A stretch of 64,000 nt of DNA from Brevibacillus laterosporus (GCA_007833815.1 CP033464.1:234001-298000); one strand, 5' to 3'; positions 1 to 8,539 are shown, counted from the first letter of the stretch. Notes: generated from the letters alone by a model not told the origin. Program-made: numbers and translations.

Positions 1-210
1 AATGCTTGAGGACAGAGCTGTTACCGCAATAACTAACAATGAGGTACCGCTCGCAATCTGTGGGGTAATGCTGCCTGGTTCATACACGTTACCAAAATAA
101 AGTAAGGCAGGAACGAAAAACATCCCTCCACCAATACCAACCATACTACCCATCACACCTGCAAACAGACCGATAAACACAAATAAAATAATAATGAATG
201 CAATTGACAT
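1..210 (-). CDS. TauE/SafE-family membrane exporter, N-terminal part only
   Basis: Seventy codons are readable from an ATG at 210 to the window edge, so the gene is cut by the window. The translation has a hydrophobic first helix followed by the glycine-rich segment VGIGGGMFFVPAL, typical of the first TauE/SafE repeat (putative sulfite/organosulfonate or general anion permeases of the inner membrane). An AGAAAGAGG-like Shine-Dalgarno lies just upstream of the ATG. The substrate cannot be told from this part. Confidence 0.75.
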   Translation of the reverse strand, partial: MSIAFIIILFVFIGLFAGVMGSMVGIGGGMFFVPALLYFGNVYEPGSITPQIASGTSLLVIAVTALSSSI

Positions 211-251
211 GATCTAGGCCTCTTTCTGGGCGTGAAAACGCCATAAAGTTA

Positions 252-1109
252 TTAAAAAAGTTCTAGTTGTCGAGGATTCAAGCCATCTGGATCAATATCC
301 AATAGTTGCATCATCCGTTTGGCGTTCGCTACAGCATCGCCACCCGAATTATTGTTAAATAGAACTATGACACGTTCCGTTTGCTGACTTAACTCCAGTA
401 ATCTAGGTTTCCATTCTTGTAATTCTTCCTCACTATATCGGTACAAATACCTAACATCTCGCCAATTCGGCGCACCTGTATCACGCCAACCTGCTTTATT
501 TCTGCCATGAAAACGAACTAAGGCCTGTTTAGGCGAGCTAACCGCTGTAACAATAGGCACCGATCCCGAACCTGCTTGCGGCTCATCACAGACAACATGC
601 ACAGCACCCACATTTTGCAGAAAGGTTAATGTCTTTTCTCTCCACGTAGATTCAAACCAGCTTTGATGACGAAATTCGACAGAAACAGAGTAACGCGAAA
701 AATATTGCACACAATACTGAACGTATTGCACATGCTCACGTTTACAGTCAAACCAAGGTGGGAATTGAAACAGTAAGGTTTCCAATTTCCCTGCTTCTAC
801 AAGTGGCTGAATGCTATTTTCAAAACTCTTATATAATTCTAGCTTTTCCTCACGCTCGATGTGACGCTGATGACCGGTTAACCCCTGATGCGGCTTTACA
901 ATAAAGCGAAACGCATCAGGGGTTTCCTTTGCCCACGTCACATAATTCTTTTGTGGTAGAATAGCGTAAAATGAGCTATCCAGCTCTACAATGGGAAAAT
1001 GGCTGGCGTAAACAGACAACTTATCTTTGGCTTTAACGCCTTGTGTGTATAAATCATCATGATCTCCCCAGCCGCATACGCCAATTTGAATGTTTTGGTT
1101 TTTGCTCAA
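252..1109 (-). CDS. DUF72 domain-containing protein
   Basis: The 285-aa product starts near IQIGVCGWGDHDDLY and contains the FRFIVKPHQGLTGH and FNNNSGGDAVANA segments typical of the DUF72 (YunF/YecE-like) family, a TIM-barrel fold of unknown biochemical role. I prefer the TTG at 1109 because GAAGG lies about 8 nt upstream; a GTG 18 nt further up has no ribosome binding site. Its 5' end faces the divergent JAMM gene, so the two share a short promoter region. No membrane or export signal is visible. Function unknown. Confidence 0.8.
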   Translation of the reverse strand: MSKNQNIQIGVCGWGDHDDLYTQGVKAKDKLSVYASHFPIVELDSSFYAILPQKNYVTWAKETPDAFRFIVKPHQGLTGHQRHIEREEKLELYKSFENSIQPLVEAGKLETLLFQFPPWFDCKREHVQYVQYCVQYFSRYSVSVEFRHQSWFESTWREKTLTFLQNVGAVHVVCDEPQAGSGSVPIVTAVSSPKQALVRFHGRNKAGWRDTGAPNWRDVRYLYRYSEEELQEWKPRLLELSQQTERVIVLFNNNSGGDAVANAKRMMQLLDIDPDGLNPRQLELF

Positions 1110-1154
1110 GAGAAAACCTTCTTTCACTTTTATCTCAAAGGAGAAATAATAGAT

Positions 1155-1595
1155 ATGAACCAGACCCTATTTGGCTCCCCTTTTGCTCATGTTGACCAAC
1201 CAATTATCATTTCAAAGACACTTGTGTCCCAGTTAATTGTAGTAGCACAAAAGCAGCTACCATACGAGTTCACGGCATTACTAGGCGGTCATAAAAACAT
1301 CATTACTTCATTTTACCCAGCTACTTCGGAAGTTGCTTCAACAGATACCTTTTTGTTAAGTCCTTCTACCTTTTTTCAAGTCATGAATCAGATAAAAGAA
1401 CAACAAGAAAGCTGGCTTGGTGTTTTACATACACACCCGCTCTCCCCAGCTGTCCCTTCCTCCCTAGATATACATGGATGGCATTATCCTGACCTTTGCT
1501 ACTGGATTTTATCATTTGCTTCAAAGAAGCCTGATCTAGCTTTATATCAAATCAGACAGGGGCATGCACAAAAGCACTCGTACCAAATAAGCTAA
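1155..1595 (+). CDS. Mov34/MPN/JAMM-type (M67) metallopeptidase-like protein
   Basis: This 146-aa protein carries a JAMM signature: HTHP, then PSSLD ending in the metal-binding Asp, followed by an Ile/Leu-rich strand, with an upstream Glu in YEFTALLGG. In this family the two His and the Asp bind zinc and the Glu is the general base, so an intact zinc isopeptidase or peptidase is plausible. The ATG at 1155 is preceded by AAAGGAG; the open frame extends upstream without a good start. Bacterial members act in sulfur-carrier or pupylation-like processing, or are uncharacterised; nothing nearby points to one substrate. Confidence 0.72.
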   Translation: MNQTLFGSPFAHVDQPIIISKTLVSQLIVVAQKQLPYEFTALLGGHKNIITSFYPATSEVASTDTFLLSPSTFFQVMNQIKEQQESWLGVLHTHPLSPAVPSSLDIHGWHYPDLCYWILSFASKKPDLALYQIRQGHAQKHSYQIS

Positions 1596-1813
1596 ACAAC
1601 CTCTGACACTGTCCATCTTCTCATTGATCTTTTGACTCGAAAAACTTTTCGCTTTTTTCCTCGGTTATTCTGACCATCAGAAAATTCGCTCCATAATAGT
1701 TTACTCCTTTTTTCGACAATCCTCAAATCCTAGGCGATACATAACCAAGCCTGGAGATGAGCAAAATATCAATAGATTTTTGGAAATGGCTCCATTAAGT
1801 AAATACTCTAACA

Positions 1814-1843
1814 ATTGACGTTTGACTATTTGTCTGATAAAAT
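1814..1843 (+). promoter_or_regulatory. Predicted sigma-A promoter of the BMP lipoprotein genes
   Basis: TTGACG at 1814 and an extended minus-10 (TG-A-TAAAAT) ending at 1843 are 18 bp apart and 60 bp upstream of the first lipoprotein gene. The rest of 1596-1902 shows only weak AT-rich hairpins and no purine-riboswitch-like fold that I can recognise. Confidence 0.55.
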
Positions 1844-1902
1844 TTCATCGTTTGCCCAATTGAAACAAAACTTAGCAGAGACATAAGGGAGGATTTTTCA
1901 TC

Positions 1903-2928
1903 ATGAAGAAGCTTTATACGATCCTCGGTGCCAGTCTTTTGACTTTCTCACTCGCTTTAAGCGGCTGTGGAACAAAAGCTCCTGAATCCGGGAACGCATC
2001 TGGAGAAGCAAAAAAACATTTGAAAATAGGAATGGTTACTGCAACAGGTACCGTTAACGATAATTCCTTTAACCAGATGACATGGGAAAGCTTACAAAAG
2101 TTTGGAATAGACACTGGTGCAGAGGTTCAATACCTGCAATCTGCAAGTGACAGTGACATCATCCCGAACTTGAATCAATTTATTAAAGATAAATGGGACT
2201 TAACTTTTGGTGTCGGCTTCTTAATGTCTGAACAAGTTCAAAAAGTAGCAAAAGATAACCCTGAGGCAAAAATTGCAATCATTGACTCTGTTGTTGACGC
2301 ACCAAATGTAACATCTATCGTGTTCAAGGAGCATGAAGGGTCTTACCTTGCTGGTGTAGCAGCTGCACTAAGTAGTAAAACGGGCAAAATTGGTTTCCTT
2401 GGCGGTATTGAAATGCCTGTAATCAAGCGCTTTGAAGCAGGATTCACTGCAGGAGCAAAGGCAGCTAAACCAGATATTAAAATTGTTCCTATTTACACAG
2501 GTGCATTTGATAAACCTGACCTTGGTAAATCTACTGCTTCTACTATGTTTAACCAAGGTGTGGACATTGTGTTCCATGCAGCAAGCTCCACTGGGGATGG
2601 TCTGTTTAACGAAGCAAAAGACCGTCATGCCAAAGGCGAAAACGTATGGGTTATCGGTGTAGATATGGATCAAGCAAAAGTATTCGGTGAAGATATCACA
2701 ATGACATCTATGGTAAAACGTGTTGATGAAGCTACTTACCGTGTATCCACTGATTTGTTAAATGGTAAATTTGATGGTGGAAAAGCTGTATCTCTTGGTT
2801 TAAAAGAGAACGGTGTAGGACTAGCTGAATCCACAAAGAAAAACATCTCTGATGATGTTTGGAAAAAAATTGAAGAATTTAAACAAAAAATCATTAATGG
2901 TGAAATTACAGTACCAGACAAAATGTAA
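1903..2928 (+). CDS. BMP-family ABC transporter substrate-binding lipoprotein (copy 1)
   Basis: This 341-aa protein has a lipoprotein signal peptide ending in the lipobox LSGC, then the basic-membrane-protein fold: KIGMVTATGTVNDNSFNQ, VQYLQSASDSDIIPNLNQF and the GVDMDQ strand. BMP (Med/TmpC/BmpA-type) proteins are membrane-anchored binding proteins, mostly for nucleosides, on the outer face of the cytoplasmic membrane. No permease or ATPase gene is next to it, so the transporter partner must lie elsewhere. It is followed after about 85 bp by a close paralogue in the same orientation. The ATG has a GGGAGG-type binding site. Confidence 0.88.
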   Translation: MKKLYTILGASLLTFSLALSGCGTKAPESGNASGEAKKHLKIGMVTATGTVNDNSFNQMTWESLQKFGIDTGAEVQYLQSASDSDIIPNLNQFIKDKWDLTFGVGFLMSEQVQKVAKDNPEAKIAIIDSVVDAPNVTSIVFKEHEGSYLAGVAAALSSKTGKIGFLGGIEMPVIKRFEAGFTAGAKAAKPDIKIVPIYTGAFDKPDLGKSTASTMFNQGVDIVFHAASSTGDGLFNEAKDRHAKGENVWVIGVDMDQAKVFGEDITMTSMVKRVDEATYRVSTDLLNGKFDGGKAVSLGLKENGVGLAESTKKNISDDVWKKIEEFKQKIINGEITVPDKM

Positions 2929-2942
2929 AACCTTTGAATAAA

Positions 2943-2982
2943 AACGGCATTTCTGTCAGCTTTCTGCTGCGGCAATGCCGTT
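2943..2982 (+). terminator. Stem-loop between the two BMP genes
   Basis: AACGGCATT and AATGCCGTT form a 9-bp stem around a loop that holds a CAGC/GCTG inner pair. Only a short T-run follows, so partial termination or mRNA stabilisation between the two genes is more likely than a full stop. Confidence 0.5.
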
Positions 2983-3013
2983 CTTTACTCATTTACCTGG
3001 AGGTACAAACAAC

Positions 3014-4024
3014 ATGAAAAAATTAGTTAGCCGCGCTCTACCACTTTTATTAGTATTACCCTTGACCCTAAGTGGTTGTGGTAAACAACAACCAGCAACA
3101 CCTGCTGGAGATGCTAAAAGCAATGTAAAAATCGGTATGGTAACCTCTGTAGGTACCGTAAATGACAACTCCTTTAACCAAGGTACTTGGGAAGGCTTGC
3201 AAAAGGTAAACGAGGATAAAGGTGCTGAAGTACAGTATCTACAATCCAGCTCAGATGCGGATATTATTCCAAACTTAAACCAATTTGTAAAAGAGAAATG
3301 GGATTTAACATTTGGTATTGGTTTCCCGATCATGGAACATGTGCAAAAAGTAGCAAAAGAAAATCCTGAGGCGAAACTTGTTGTTATCGATACAGTCGTA
3401 GAAGCTCCAAACGTTACTTCTGTTGTGTTTAAAGAAGAAGAAGGCTCCTTTCTAGCTGGAGTCGTAGCTGCGCTAACATCGAAAACAAAGAAAGTCGGCT
3501 TTGTTGGCGGTATTGAGATCCCTGTTACCAAGCGCTTTGAAAAAGGCTTCCTAGCTGGTGTAAAAGCGGCTGACCCTACCGTAGAAGTGAAAACGATCTA
3601 CACTGGTGCATTCGATAAGCCTGATGATGGTAAATCTGCTGCATCCACAATGTACAGCCAAGGCGCTGATATCTTGTATCATGCCGCTGGTGCAACAGGA
3701 GACGGGGTATTTAATGAAGCAAAAGCACGTAAAGGCAAGGGTGAAAACGTATGGGTTATTGGCGTTGACATGGACCAATCTCTTGTTTTCGGAAATGACG
3801 TTACGCTTACATCTATGATGAAACGTGTAGACGAAGCAGCTTATCTAGTCGCTACCAATTACATCAATGGCACATTTGAAGGTGGTAAAATCCTTTCCCT
3901 TGGTTTGAAAGAAAATGGTGTAGGTTTATCTGAATCTTCCCGTAAAAACATTTCCGAGGATGTTTGGAAAAAGGTAGAAGAGTTCCGTAACAAAATTGTT
4001 AGCGGTGAAATTAAGATTCAATAG
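3014..4024 (+). CDS. BMP-family ABC transporter substrate-binding lipoprotein (copy 2)
   Basis: A 336-aa lipoprotein (lipobox LSGC near residue 20) highly similar along its length to the gene just upstream, sharing the GTVNDNSFNQ, DADIIPNLNQF and GVDMDQ segments and the C-terminal ISEDVWKKVEEF. The start at 3014 follows CTGGAGG; the frame is open to 2975 but without a ribosome binding site. The tandem pair looks like a local duplication that may have diverged in ligand or expression. A strong terminator follows. Confidence 0.88.
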   Translation: MKKLVSRALPLLLVLPLTLSGCGKQQPATPAGDAKSNVKIGMVTSVGTVNDNSFNQGTWEGLQKVNEDKGAEVQYLQSSSDADIIPNLNQFVKEKWDLTFGIGFPIMEHVQKVAKENPEAKLVVIDTVVEAPNVTSVVFKEEEGSFLAGVVAALTSKTKKVGFVGGIEIPVTKRFEKGFLAGVKAADPTVEVKTIYTGAFDKPDDGKSAASTMYSQGADILYHAAGATGDGVFNEAKARKGKGENVWVIGVDMDQSLVFGNDVTLTSMMKRVDEAAYLVATNYINGTFEGGKILSLGLKENGVGLSESSRKNISEDVWKKVEEFRNKIVSGEIKIQ

Positions 4025-4084
4025 TGTAGTTGACTATTCTTATACAACAGATATCTTGCTATATCGTCACTAATTACATGTGAT

Positions 4085-4132
4085 AAAAAGCTCTCTTTCT
4101 GTGCGTCATACACACATGAAAGAGAGCTTTTT
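4085..4132 (+). terminator. Rho-independent terminator of the BMP pair
   Basis: A 15-bp stem (AAAAAGCTCTCTTTC / GAAAGAGAGCTTTTT) with an 18-nt loop, followed by CTTTTTC. Because the A-rich side also gives a T-run on the other strand, it may also serve the csoR transcript. Confidence 0.85.
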
Positions 4133-4164
4133 CTTTTTCATTATAGGAGCTAATATAAGCATGT

Positions 4165-4500
4165 CTACTTCATTAGCTTTGCTACTGTTTTTATCAGCTC
4201 ATCAATAACTTCGTGGTCACCTTCCTGAATACGTTCAACCACACAGCTTTTCATATGACCTTCTAGAAGCATTTTTCCTACCGAGTTAAGAGCAGACTGA
4301 ACAGCAGCTATCTGGTTTAATACATCGTCACAATAGACATCTTTTTCAATCATACCTTTAATCCCACGAACCTGTCCCTCTATGCGATTCAAGCGTGATT
4401 GTAGATTACCTTTTAGCTTTTCGGAATGATGACTACTCCGCTCTTGGCAACATCCTTTTTCCTTTTCATCAGATAGAAGATGTTGATTATCTTCCTCCAT
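4165..4500 (-). CDS. csoR: CsoR-family copper-sensing transcriptional repressor
   Basis: The 111-aa protein has the all-helical DUF156 core: RLNRIEGQVRGIKGMI, the Cys in VYCDD, and the His-Cys pair in EGHMKSCVV. These supply the C-H-C copper ligands of CsoR. It follows copZ on the same strand, the usual layout of a self-regulated copper operon. The first ~30 residues are a longer, His/Cys-bearing N-terminal tail (KGCCQERSSHH) than most CsoR proteins have and could also touch metal. No copA ATPase is present within the window. The start has AAGGTGGG 6 nt upstream. Confidence 0.88.
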   Translation of the reverse strand: MEEDNQHLLSDEKEKGCCQERSSHHSEKLKGNLQSRLNRIEGQVRGIKGMIEKDVYCDDVLNQIAAVQSALNSVGKMLLEGHMKSCVVERIQEGDHEVIDELIKTVAKLMK

Positions 4501-4538
4501 TTCATTCCCACCTTTTCTCTTTTATGCCTCATTCAGCT

Positions 4539-4745
4539 TTATTCTACATCATATCCTTGATCATCAATTGCTTCTTTTATCTCTTCTACTGTGATTTTTG
4601 CAGGGTCAAAGGCTACATCTACCTCTGCTTCAGACAGCTTGACCTTTACAGAGGATACACCGTCCAATTTACCAACAGCTTTTTCTATCGCTTGCACACA
4701 ATGATTGCAGGACATACCTTGTACTTGTAGTATTATATTTTCCAT
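4539..4745 (-). CDS. copZ: Copper chaperone CopZ-type heavy-metal-associated protein
   Basis: A 68-aa single HMA domain with the copper-binding GMSCNHC motif near the N-terminus and the conserved GYDVE end. It would bind Cu(I) in the cytoplasm and pass it to a CopA-type ATPase. The ATG at 4745 is preferred to the TTG nine bases upstream, which sits too close to GGGAG. The gene is the first of a copZ-csoR pair. Confidence 0.9.
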   Translation of the reverse strand: MENIILQVQGMSCNHCVQAIEKAVGKLDGVSSVKVKLSEAEVDVAFDPAKITVEEIKEAIDDQGYDVE

Positions 4746-4793
4746 CTTTCTCAAACTCCCTTCAATTTGTCATTTCCGATGTTATTCTTCTAT

Positions 4794-4829
4794 ATAATAC
4801 TATACCCCCCTAATGTATGTAAAGGGTAT
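4794..4829 (-). promoter_or_regulatory. copZ promoter overlapped by a CsoR-like operator
   Basis: On the minus strand TTTACA and TATTAT are 18 bp apart. The spacer holds a G6 run, and the whole promoter is bracketed by the inverted halves ATACCC (from 4802) and GGGTAT (4824-4829). G/C-tract pseudo-palindromes of this kind are typical CsoR binding sites, so repression by promoter occlusion is likely. Confidence 0.6.
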
Positions 4830-4855
4830 TGCCTTCTTCCTAGATTCTATTATAC

Positions 4856-4896
4856 ATAATAAAACCCTCCTACCTCAACAAACGCGGTAGAAGGGT
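4856..4896 (-). terminator. Terminator of the NfeD-flotillin operon
   Basis: On the minus strand ACCCTTCTACC pairs with GGTAGGAGGGT (one mismatch) around an 11-nt loop and is followed by TTTATT, about 65 bp past the flotillin stop. Confidence 0.75.
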
Positions 4897-4961
4897 CACT
4901 ACAGCCATTCAATCTACTAAGAAACCATTATTACTCATTACGTCTCAAAAATCGCTCACTA

Positions 4962-6518
4962 CTATTTCTCTTGCAACTGCTCATTCGTTAAATTAACCAC
5001 AGGCGTTCCTTGCTTCACCTCTTCATGAGTAGCGGCTACTTCTGCTGGGGCTGTTTTCCCCTTCTTCATGAAGCTTTCAATCATCTCATTCATATCTAGA
5101 CCTGAAACATCCTTTAACATCTCAGGTAACTGAGTCATTAACTTAGTGACATTGGTACTTAAACGATTCACACCGTCCCCTTGGCCACCGCCAGTATCAA
5201 TAATCGTTACCTTATCAATAGCTTTCATTGGCTCTGCAACTTTCTCTGCCAATTCAGGCAACATCTTCACAACAATATCTAATACAGCCGCTTGACCGAA
5301 CCTTTCGTAAGCTTCTGCCAGCTTGCGCTTCCCTTCCGCTTCTGCTTCCAGCTTGAGTTGAGTTACTTCCGCTTCAGCCGTACCACGTGCTCTTTCTGCA
5401 TCAGCATAAGCAAGACCTTCTAGGCGCTTTTGTTCTGCTTGTGCCTTCGCCTCCGCTTCAATGCTATATTTCTTAGCATCGGCTTCCCGCATTGTCTTCG
5501 CCTTTTCTGCTTCAGCCGCTTGCTCTACAGCATAGCGATCGGCATCTGCTTTTTTCTTTACTTCTGCATCGTACTGACGCTCTCTACGCAGGATTTCTTT
5601 CCCTTCCAGCTCAATCTCTTTCTCACGACGTACAATGTCGACTGTCATTTCCTCTTGGGTAACCTGTTGTTTCATTTTAGCCTGTTGCAACGAGTAAGCC
5701 TGATCTGCTGTAGCACGTGCTCTATCTTGTTCTTGTTTAAACTCAGAAATTTTGAGCTCTTTTTCTTTCTCGGCTTCAGCAATGTTGGTCTCTTTCAATA
5801 ATTCGGCCTTTTTAGCATGCTCTTCTGCTTGAGCCTGCTTGATGCGTGACTCTTTATCAGCTTCCGCTTGAGAAATGCTCGCATCTCTTTTAACTGCTGC
5901 GATTTGTGGAATACCTAACGCGGCCAAATATCCATTTTTATCACGAACATCTTTAATCGTAAAACTAACGACAGCCAAGCCCATCTTTTTCAAATCTTTA
6001 GCCGCCACTGCCTGTACCTCTTGAGCGAAACGCTCCCGATTCTTATAGATTTCTTCAACTGTCATGCTTCCTAAGATGGCACGTAGATATCCTTCTAGAA
6101 CCTCTTGAGCTTCTGCACGTAACGCTTCGTCTGGCTTACCCATGAATTGCTCTGCCGCTGTAGCAATGTCCTCAATGGAGCCACCTACTTTAATGATTGC
6201 CACACCGTCGGCCATAACTGGTACACCGTGCTCTGTGTAAACTTCTGGCGTAGATACGTCCAATTTATGTGATAATAAGCTGATAAAGTTCGCTTGCTGG
6301 AAAATTGGTAGGACAAACGTACCCCCACCTCGTACAATTTTGATCTTGTTACCTGATTCATCTGTTAATACGTTCTTACTCCCAAGTGCACTTCCTGTTA
6401 CAATCATGGCTTCGTCTGCGCCTACCGTCTTGTATCTTGCCCAAAATGCAATACCAATGATTACAAAGACAGCGACCACAGCAATAATGGGCCCAAGCAC
6501 AATGATGTCAAAATCCAT
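4962..6518 (-). CDS. floT: Flotillin-like SPFH-domain protein (FloT/YuaG type)
   Basis: The 518-aa protein has one N-terminal membrane anchor (about residues 5-28), an SPFH/PHB domain to about residue 200, and a long Ala/Glu/Lys-rich coiled coil (about 220-400) ending in a TGGGQ-containing tail. This matches bacterial flotillins, which scaffold functional membrane microdomains and respond to envelope stress. The ATG at 6518 is 10 nt after GGAAGG; the TTG two codons earlier is too close. It lies directly behind an NfeD-family gene, the standard pairing. Confidence 0.92.
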   Translation of the reverse strand: MDFDIIVLGPIIAVVAVFVIIGIAFWARYKTVGADEAMIVTGSALGSKNVLTDESGNKIKIVRGGGTFVLPIFQQANFISLLSHKLDVSTPEVYTEHGVPVMADGVAIIKVGGSIEDIATAAEQFMGKPDEALRAEAQEVLEGYLRAILGSMTVEEIYKNRERFAQEVQAVAAKDLKKMGLAVVSFTIKDVRDKNGYLAALGIPQIAAVKRDASISQAEADKESRIKQAQAEEHAKKAELLKETNIAEAEKEKELKISEFKQEQDRARATADQAYSLQQAKMKQQVTQEEMTVDIVRREKEIELEGKEILRRERQYDAEVKKKADADRYAVEQAAEAEKAKTMREADAKKYSIEAEAKAQAEQKRLEGLAYADAERARGTAEAEVTQLKLEAEAEGKRKLAEAYERFGQAAVLDIVVKMLPELAEKVAEPMKAIDKVTIIDTGGGQGDGVNRLSTNVTKLMTQLPEMLKDVSGLDMNEMIESFMKKGKTAPAEVAATHEEVKQGTPVVNLTNEQLQEK

Positions 6519-6554
6519 CAGCAATCATCCTTCCTATATGTATTCATCTAGCAT

Positions 6555-7064
6555 TTATTCAAAGGGAATCACTTGTAGAACATGATCCTCTACTTTGACG
6601 ACTACGACACGGGAGCCCTGAGGAATAACAATCTGATCTTGACTGGAAGCGATTTGGTTACTAGTACCACTTAACATTTTAATAATAATTTCACCATATC
6701 CACTTGCAGGAATTGTTGTAATCACTTCTCCAATTTGTCCTTCCAGCTGTTTAATAGAGTAACCGGTAGAATTTTCAGCATTTTTCATTGGACGAATCCA
6801 GATAAAATAACCTGCTACAGCTAAGAATAGACCGCAACCAACTGAAAGCAATATCACACTTGCCATAGATAATAACGTAAAACGATGTAGAAGAAACCCA
6901 CAAGCGCCAAAGGCTGTAGTGAAGCTAACGACACAGACAGGTTGAAATACAGGACTCTCAAAACCACCTGTTAGTGCGTGACTATGGTCCACAAATAGAA
7001 GCACAACAGCAAACAAAAAACCAAGTCCCACACAACTAAGAAAAATAATATCCCATGTCCCCAT
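6555..7064 (-). CDS. NfeD-family membrane protein (YuaF type)
   Basis: The 169-aa protein has three to four membrane helices followed by a short beta-rich domain with the GQIGEVITTIPASGYGEI and GSRVVVVKVED segments, an OB-fold of the NfeD C-terminal type. NfeD proteins are partners of SPFH proteins; the flotillin gene begins 36 bp downstream. A near-consensus sigma-W promoter upstream places both under envelope-stress control, as known for yuaFGI in B. subtilis. Confidence 0.87.
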   Translation of the reverse strand: MGTWDIIFLSCVGLGFLFAVVLLFVDHSHALTGGFESPVFQPVCVVSFTTAFGACGFLLHRFTLLSMASVILLSVGCGLFLAVAGYFIWIRPMKNAENSTGYSIKQLEGQIGEVITTIPASGYGEIIIKMLSGTSNQIASSQDQIVIPQGSRVVVVKVEDHVLQVIPFE

Positions 7065-7134
7065 GTAAACACCTCATCCTAGAATTGAGTCAAGTGCGTA
7101 AAAGGGTGCTATAATTTTACCTTGCACTTGGTTA

Positions 7135-7160
7135 TACGTATCGGAAAGCAATCGGTTTCA
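7135..7160 (-). promoter_or_regulatory. Sigma-W-type promoter of the NfeD-flotillin operon
   Basis: Read on the minus strand the element is TGAAAC, 16 bp, CGTA, which is the sigma-W consensus as known from Bacillus, located about 70 bp upstream of the NfeD start. Confidence 0.82.
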
Positions 7161-7265
7161 TAATTTCCAGCCAATTTCCAATCAAATTTTTTCCTTTTTA
7201 AGTCTTTAGTGGGGCATCCTTGTACTTCTACTACCTCTACAACATTTTATACTCTCTGATCGTAT

Positions 7266-7306
7266 AAAAAAAGCCTCTGAATCATCCCTTTTAGATGACA
7301 GAGGCT
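7266..7306 (-). terminator. Terminator overlapping the end of the SUFU-domain gene
   Basis: AGCCTCTG / CAGAGGCT with an inner GATGA / TCATC pair gives a long stem followed on the minus strand by a T7 run. The stem contains the stop codon of the gene it terminates. Confidence 0.85.
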
Positions 7307-8064
7307 CGATTCCATTCTAAAGTGTTTACATCATTCTCCATGAAGATGGCTTCCAGCTCAGGCCATCCGTTTTGCTTGACAAAATCAGCCTCTGAGCGCC
7401 ATAAGGGAACGAGCATGAATATGCTAACAAGCTTTTTCCCATTTGTAAAATGTGCAAAACCTTCAGGTTCAAAAACTGGCGATAAACAAATGACATGTGT
7501 AAAACCATGATGTGCCCCAAACGGACGACAACAAGGGAAGAGTTGCCCAAAGCTAGAACTACCTAGCTCTAGCGCTTGCTCTATAATCTGTTCAATAAGT
7601 ATTGGCAATTCCTGTTGCTTTTCATAAGTGCTAATCATATATTCTGCGCCATTCTTTTCAGCGCAACCACAAGTAGCGTAAGTGAACCATCCACGCTTAC
7701 GATTACATGCGTACAGAAGCACCGTTACCTCATCTTTATTTTCATGGGCTGAAAACTTGGCAACTGGTTCATCAAAAAAGAACATTTGATAATGAGACTT
7801 GATCCATTTTCGCAAGCTTACGTCTGCTTGCTTATTTTTCTGTTCGCCTTTATAACTATCGGGATACCTATGCTCCTTCAGCTGTTGTGTAGATTCGGGC
7901 TGAGGTTGACGTTCAGCCACTGCAACTGCCTGCTCGACCACACCGGTCCATACTTTCAGCATCTCCGGCTGCTTCGCACGTTCTTTCTTCTTAGATAAGG
8001 TATAGAGGAAGAAAAGCAGCAGCAGAAACGAGATCATAAGTAAAAGCATTTTAAATAAAAACAT
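7291..8064 (-). CDS. Membrane-anchored suppressor-of-fused (SUFU) domain protein
   Basis: The 257-aa protein begins with a strongly hydrophobic helix (residues 2-24), a charged linker, then a bacterial SUFU domain with TYATCGCAEKNG, HVICLSPVFEPEG and WRSEADFVKQNGW. Bacterial SUFU domains are common in toxin-immunity and polymorphic toxin settings but also occur alone; no toxin partner is adjacent here. The ATG at 8064 has AAAGGAG 7 nt upstream; the frame continues upstream without a binding site. The function in this cell is unknown. Confidence 0.75.
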   Translation of the reverse strand: MFLFKMLLLMISFLLLLFFLYTLSKKKERAKQPEMLKVWTGVVEQAVAVAERQPQPESTQQLKEHRYPDSYKGEQKNKQADVSLRKWIKSHYQMFFFDEPVAKFSAHENKDEVTVLLYACNRKRGWFTYATCGCAEKNGAEYMISTYEKQQELPILIEQIIEQALELGSSSFGQLFPCCRPFGAHHGFTHVICLSPVFEPEGFAHFTNGKKLVSIFMLVPLWRSEADFVKQNGWPELEAIFMENDVNTLEWNRASVI

Positions 8065-8228
8065 CTGCAAGCTCCTTTCAAAGTAATTATCCTCCTTATA
8101 TAAGCCTATGCCAAATAATAAATACATTTCCAAAAGAATTTTTTATTCATCAAAAAACCCCTTGTTTTCAAGTCTCCTTGAATAACAAAGGGTTTTAATA
8201 GTAGCAGTTATATGTCTTTAAAATAAGA

Positions 8229-8305
8229 TGGGGCGATCGATGGGAATCGAACCCACGAGTGTCGGAGCCACAATCCGATGCGTTAACCACTTCGCCACGA
8301 CCGCC
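8229..8305 (-). tRNA. tRNA-His (GTG)
   Basis: On the minus strand a full cloverleaf is seen with anticodon GTG in the loop GGATTGTGGCTCC, the T-arm GGGTTCGATTCCC, an extra 5' G that pairs with C73 as expected for tRNA-His, and an encoded CCA. It sits 21 bp downstream of tRNA-Ser on the same strand, probably one transcript. Confidence 0.96.
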
Positions 8306-8326
8306 ACGTATGAAAAATAGGTAAAA

Positions 8327-8419
8327 TGGCGGACAGAGTGGGATTTGAACCCACGAGACGGGTCGACCCCGCCTACACGATTTCCAATCGTGCTCCTTCG
8401 GCCACTCGGACACCTGTCC
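8327..8419 (-). tRNA. tRNA-Ser (GGA)
   Basis: A 93-nt type II tRNA with the long variable arm expected of tRNA-Ser, anticodon GGA in GATTGGAAATC, T-arm GGGTTCAAATCCC and an encoded CCA end. Confidence 0.96.
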
Positions 8420-8498
8420 ATGTGTTTCATACAAGAATTAATATAGCAGATTTATTTTAAAAATACAAGGGTTTTTTATTATATTACTTAAAAAATAG

Positions 8499-8532
8499 AA
8501 TAAGCGATCACCAGTCGCAGTAATCGCTTATT
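8499..8532 (-). terminator. Hairpin terminator after the 8.5-kb membrane protein
   Basis: A 10-bp stem AATAAGCGAT / ATCGCTTATT with T-rich flanks on both strands, 8 bp past the stop of the upstream minus-strand gene and before the tRNA pair. Confidence 0.7.
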
Positions 8533-8539
8533 TTTCTAT

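Noticed and set aside
1596..1902. Possible purine riboswitch ahead of the nucleoside-type binding proteins
   Set aside because: I could not find the conserved junction or loop-loop elements; only weak AT-rich hairpins are present.
5430..5801. Long plus-strand frame opposite the flotillin coiled coil
   Set aside because: It is the complement of an Ala/Glu/Lys-rich coiled-coil region and has no ribosome binding site.
8195..8434. Minus-strand frames of 70-79 codons
   Set aside because: They run through the tRNA-His and tRNA-Ser genes and are chance frames.
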